Shown in pieces: positions 31,173 to 33,548 of a DNA stretch of 33,548 nucleotides. How positions within the stretch are numbered: the stretch's first letter is position 1; each line of letters opens with the position of its first letter. The DNA is from JBBAEA01 sp041656175 (lineage in GTDB: Bacteria; Myxococcota_A; Bradymonadia; UBA4248), in the NCBI GenBank assembly GCA_041656175.1, contig JBBAEA010000018.1, positions 1-33,548 on the forward strand, written 5' to 3'. The notes under the pieces are model-generated. The model saw only the letters and a program-made list of their open reading frames with translations. It did not search any database and was not told the DNA's origin. The position numbers and the translations under genes were made by a program.

Positions 31173-33548
31173 CTAAAACTGAAGTTTAGCCCTGTATATT
31201 TCATGATCAACCGTTTGGTAGGCAATATAGCCGTTATTGCTGATGCTAGCGTGATGTCGAATTTCGTTACGAGGGTTGGCGACGCGGCGTAGAGTTTTGC
31301 TGCTTAGATCGAGTATTACGACATCGCCTTTAGTGTAATGGTGTCCGTCGTCTTTGGTTTCGACATATAATAAATAGCGAGAATCTGCGCTAAATATGGG
31401 CTCCGTGGCAGCTTCGCCTACAAAGACTACTGCGTCTGCTTGCAAATCAAAGAGGTAGATACCAGTGGAGAGGCCAGTGTAGGCGACGTATTTTTGGTCG
31501 GGGGAGAGAGTGGGGGCAAAGTACCGATCCACCTTGTCATCGGATATGACTCGTACGTTGTTTTGTTCTTCGAGAACGATGTTTTCGTGGAAATCGTAGG
31601 CGTGCACGCGCGATTTACTATTAAGTACACGCCTTGCGACGCGTAGCGAGTTTGCGGCTAGGGTTGTGAGGTGAATGCGCTGTGCGTCGCGTTCAAAAGG
31701 TGCAGATTTAACACGCACGCTGAAATCATCGTTATTTTGCCACTCGACGTAGAGGCTAGCTTCGGGGTGATCGATCATTTTCTCTGCGCTTTTGTTCATC
31801 GCTGTCCACATGTAGATGCCGGATTCCTTGGGTTTAACCATCGCGATCTTCGCAGCATCTGGGGAGATTTTGGGGTAAGCGAGCTCAGTAGCAAGCAACT
31901 CTGATTCGATAACGGGTATATCGGGCTCAACTTGGATTTTCCAGAATTTGCTGCTATCGAGGCGCCGCACGAGATCTTCTGCTTGAGCGTCGTTAACGTT
32001 CAGCGATATTGCGGCAATTCCAAGCATAGCGGTCAACAGGGCTTTTAAGCCAAAACGCGATAGCTTCATCATTTCTTTCCTTCTCCTATAGAGCAGCAAG
32101 GCGAGAATACATCCAAAGAGCATTAGCGCAGGCCCCCCGCCCTTGCCGCTCTTGCTCGACATGCTGCATGAGCTTCCCGAGAATACCACGAGCTCGGGTT
32201 CAATACCTTCTTCGTAGATAATGGAGGGGTTTTCATCCTTAGCCTTGAGTGCGATTGCACAGAACTGCGTCTCACCAACGATAACGCGGCAGTTGGCCTG
32301 CCCGTCGTAGTAGCCAAGGCTAGTCGCTTTAACGATATAATTTCCGGTAGCCAGTGACTCAAAAACCCACTCACCTGTACCTGGGTACTGGAGACTTGCG
32401 CCATTAACGACGGTGACGGTGGCGGGTAGGAGCTGATCGATGCTACGCGAATCGTGCACGATACCGCGCAAGTCGGCCAGCACGGCATCCACGGGGTTAA
32501 GGCCTACGGCGCATTTGCTTTGACGCCCAGCGTTGAGCAAGCATACGCTTGTACCAGGGTGGAAACCTTCGGCGCTAGCCTTGAGAACGTAGCTGCCAGC
32601 GGCGAGTTCTGCCGTCCAATCCGATAGTCCATCATAGCTTATTTCGTTGTAGTCAGTACCTTCAATGCTCACCGTTGCAGCGATGGTTGCGCCGCTCGCG
32701 TTGTTGACAACTTTACCCAGTATGCTGCTAGCTTTTGCGACGAGTTTTGTAACGCACTCTGTTTCGACGCCGCTAACAGCCGTACAAGTTTGTGTCTCAT
32801 CGTTGTAGCCCTCGGCACTGGCGGTTATGCTGTAATCGCCTTGGTCGAGGTTAAAGCGCCAAACGCCCGTGTAGTCGGTGTAATATTTTATGGAATCGCT
32901 GATTTGTACCAAACCTTCGAGTGCGACGCCAGAGCTTGCATCTACAAGAGTACCAAAGATCAAACCTTTCTTAACGCTAGCTTTGCTCAGCTTTAGGGAA
33001 CACTGGGAGCTTGCACCCGGTGCTACGCTGCATGTGGTGCTTGCGTCGTTGTAGCCTGCTGCACTCGCGATTAGTGTGTGATTGCCTGCATCAACCGTAA
33101 ACGAAAACTCTCCGCTACCCGCATAGTTCACCGTTTGACCACCAACTTTGATGGTGGCTGCAATAGTGCTTCCCGTGTCGGCATCGGTAACATTGCCCTT
33201 AATGGTGGCTTTTTTGGGATTGATGAGTATGGGGCATTGCGTAGTAGCACCGGACTTTACTGCGCAGGTCACGGAGTTGCTGTCGTATCCGTTAGCCGTA
33301 GCCGTAATGGTGTAGCTACCTGCCTTTAGAGAAAAGTTCCAATCCGTACTACCGTTATACGACGCACTCGCACCGCCGCTAATAGCAACTGTCGCTGCAA
33401 CTTTAGCCTTTGACACACTATCGGCGACGTATCCAGCAGCGTTACCGTTGGGAGCTTCAGCCTTTGTCAATGCAAAGGAGCACCAAGAGTCAGCGCCCGC
33501 TTTTACAGGCTCGCAATCGGTGCGCGTTACACTATTATAGCCAGCCTT
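31173..33548 (-). CDS. Partial surface repeat protein with MYXO-CTERM-like anchor, fused in frame to an exported beta-propeller protein
   Basis: The reading frame stays open to the right edge, so the true start is outside the window. The first part has one partial and five full repeats of about 80 residues with the plan G-x-V...A-x-V...Y-x-G-x-G-x-W...AGxYxLxASAxGY...TC...C. These are carboxypeptidase regulatory-like/PEGA-like beta domains with a disulfide pair. It then shows SCSMSSKSGKGGG, a hydrophobic helix (PALMLFGCILALLLY) and RRRK, a MYXO-CTERM-like sorting signal expected at a C-terminus. Instead the frame continues with MMKLSRFGLKALLTAML...DAQA, a complete signal peptide, and a domain of about 270 residues with PD40/TolB-like propeller strands (YPKISPDAAKIAMV, APTLSPDQKYVAY, EPIFSADSRYLLYV). 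Either two genes have lost the stop codon between them or the second is read from an internal start at 32072 or 32069. Confidence 0.75.
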   Translation of the reverse strand, partial: KAGYNSVTRTDCEPVKAGADSWCSFALTKAEAPNGNAAGYVADSVSKAKVAATVAISGGASASYNGSTDWNFSLKAGSYTITATANGYDSNSVTCAVKSGATTQCPILINPKKATIKGNVTDADTGSTIAATIKVGGQTVNYAGSGEFSFTVDAGNHTLIASAAGYNDASTTCSVAPGASSQCSLKLSKASVKKGLIFGTLVDASSGVALEGLVQISDSIKYYTDYTGVWRFNLDQGDYSITASAEGYNDETQTCTAVSGVETECVTKLVAKASSILGKVVNNASGATIAATVSIEGTDYNEISYDGLSDWTAELAAGSYVLKASAEGFHPGTSVCLLNAGRQSKCAVGLNPVDAVLADLRGIVHDSRSIDQLLPATVTVVNGASLQYPGTGEWVFESLATGNYIVKATSLGYYDGQANCRVIVGETQFCAIALKAKDENPSIIYEEGIEPELVVFSGSSCSMSSKSGKGGGPALMLFGCILALLLYRRRKEMMKLSRFGLKALLTAMLGIAAISLNVNDAQAEDLVRRLDSSKFWKIQVEPDIPVIESELLATELAYPKISPDAAKIAMVKPKESGIYMWTAMNKSAEKMIDHPEASLYVEWQNNDDFSVRVKSAPFERDAQRIHLTTLAANSLRVARRVLNSKSRVHAYDFHENIVLEEQNNVRVISDDKVDRYFAPTLSPDQKYVAYTGLSTGIYLFDLQADAVVFVGEAATEPIFSADSRYLLYVETKDDGHHYTKGDVVILDLSSKTLRRVANPRNEIRHHASISNNGYIAYQTVDHEIYRAKLQF
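32069..32091 (-). promoter_or_regulatory. Internal ribosome binding site and start for the propeller part
   Basis: On the minus strand, TATAGGAGAAGGAAAGAA is followed by ATGATG. AGGAG lies 10 bp, and AAGGA 5 bp, before the first ATG. The same bases encode YRRRKE of the upstream anchor, so the site overlaps the end of the first module. It supports a separate product of 299 residues (31173-32072). Confidence 0.7.

Noticed and set aside
33468..33470. TTG at 33470 as the start of the right-hand gene
   Set aside because: The frame stays open to the window edge and the upstream residues (AGYNSVTRTDCEPVKAG) fit the repeat pattern, so the gene simply continues outside the window.

Overview
The window looks like part of the chromosome of a Myxococcota-type (deltaproteobacterial) bacterium of moderate GC content. 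The evidence is a set of very cysteine-rich secreted proteins with myxobacterial CGNG...GEECD repeats, MopE-like CDGIDNxCxGxIDE repeats, FG-GAP/VCBS repeats, MYXO-CTERM-like C-terminal anchors (Cys motif, TM helix, Arg cluster), and an FHA-GAF-sigma54 activator. No phage, IS transposase, tRNA, rRNA or cas gene was seen. Assignment below phylum is not possible from this sequence.

Layout. 1-234: a run of stem-loops. 235-2954 (minus): three closely spaced genes for secreted or lipid-anchored proteins, including an HEFGH metallopeptidase. 3008-4789 (minus): sigma54 activator. 5230-6222 (minus): a GHMP kinase, probably phosphomevalonate kinase. 6498-9173 (plus): a large lipoprotein with a recent internal duplication. 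9269-11509 (minus): Rel/SpoT. 11818-13350 (minus): the rpsB-tsf pair. 13877-14797 (minus): a membrane protein with coiled coil. 15581-21952 (plus): a SpoIID/VCBS/MopE surface protein, a DUF368 (PopT-type) lipid-carrier transporter and an FHA/coiled-coil protein, spaced like an operon. 22066-23541: glpK. 23766-26203: a divergent cyclophilin and a Cys-rich lipoprotein. 26298-27905: a TPR/zinc-ribbon protein. 28366-28935 (minus): def. 29040-29603: UPF0316 membrane protein. 29971-30951: a P-loop protein of unknown role. 31173 to the right edge (minus): a repeat-rich surface protein apparently fused to a beta-propeller exported protein.

The strongest unexplained signal is in the non-coding DNA. 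A modular palindromic repeat family occurs five times (1789-1931, 5021-5178, 15382-15525, 23548-23688, 29665-29760). All copies share one end, GGGGG-N-CCCCC(TACG), and an inner CTACCCCC block, but carry different cores. Three copies are 141-144 bp with a long imperfect palindrome. Two are a 96-bp form, one of which has a 62-bp internal duplication that mimics a minimal CRISPR. One copy supplies the only in-frame start codons of a lipoprotein gene. A second family of CACGAA-rich fold-back repeats forms two clusters (13548-13857 and 27929-28250) with the same 102-bp and 35-bp periods in opposite orientation. The two families form nested inverted repeats around much of the window.

Functionally the window mixes housekeeping genes (rpsB, tsf, rel, def, glpK) with envelope genes. 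The SpoIID-like protein next to a lipid-carrier transporter suggests a cell-wall link. All functions are inferred from reading the protein sequences; no database search was run.
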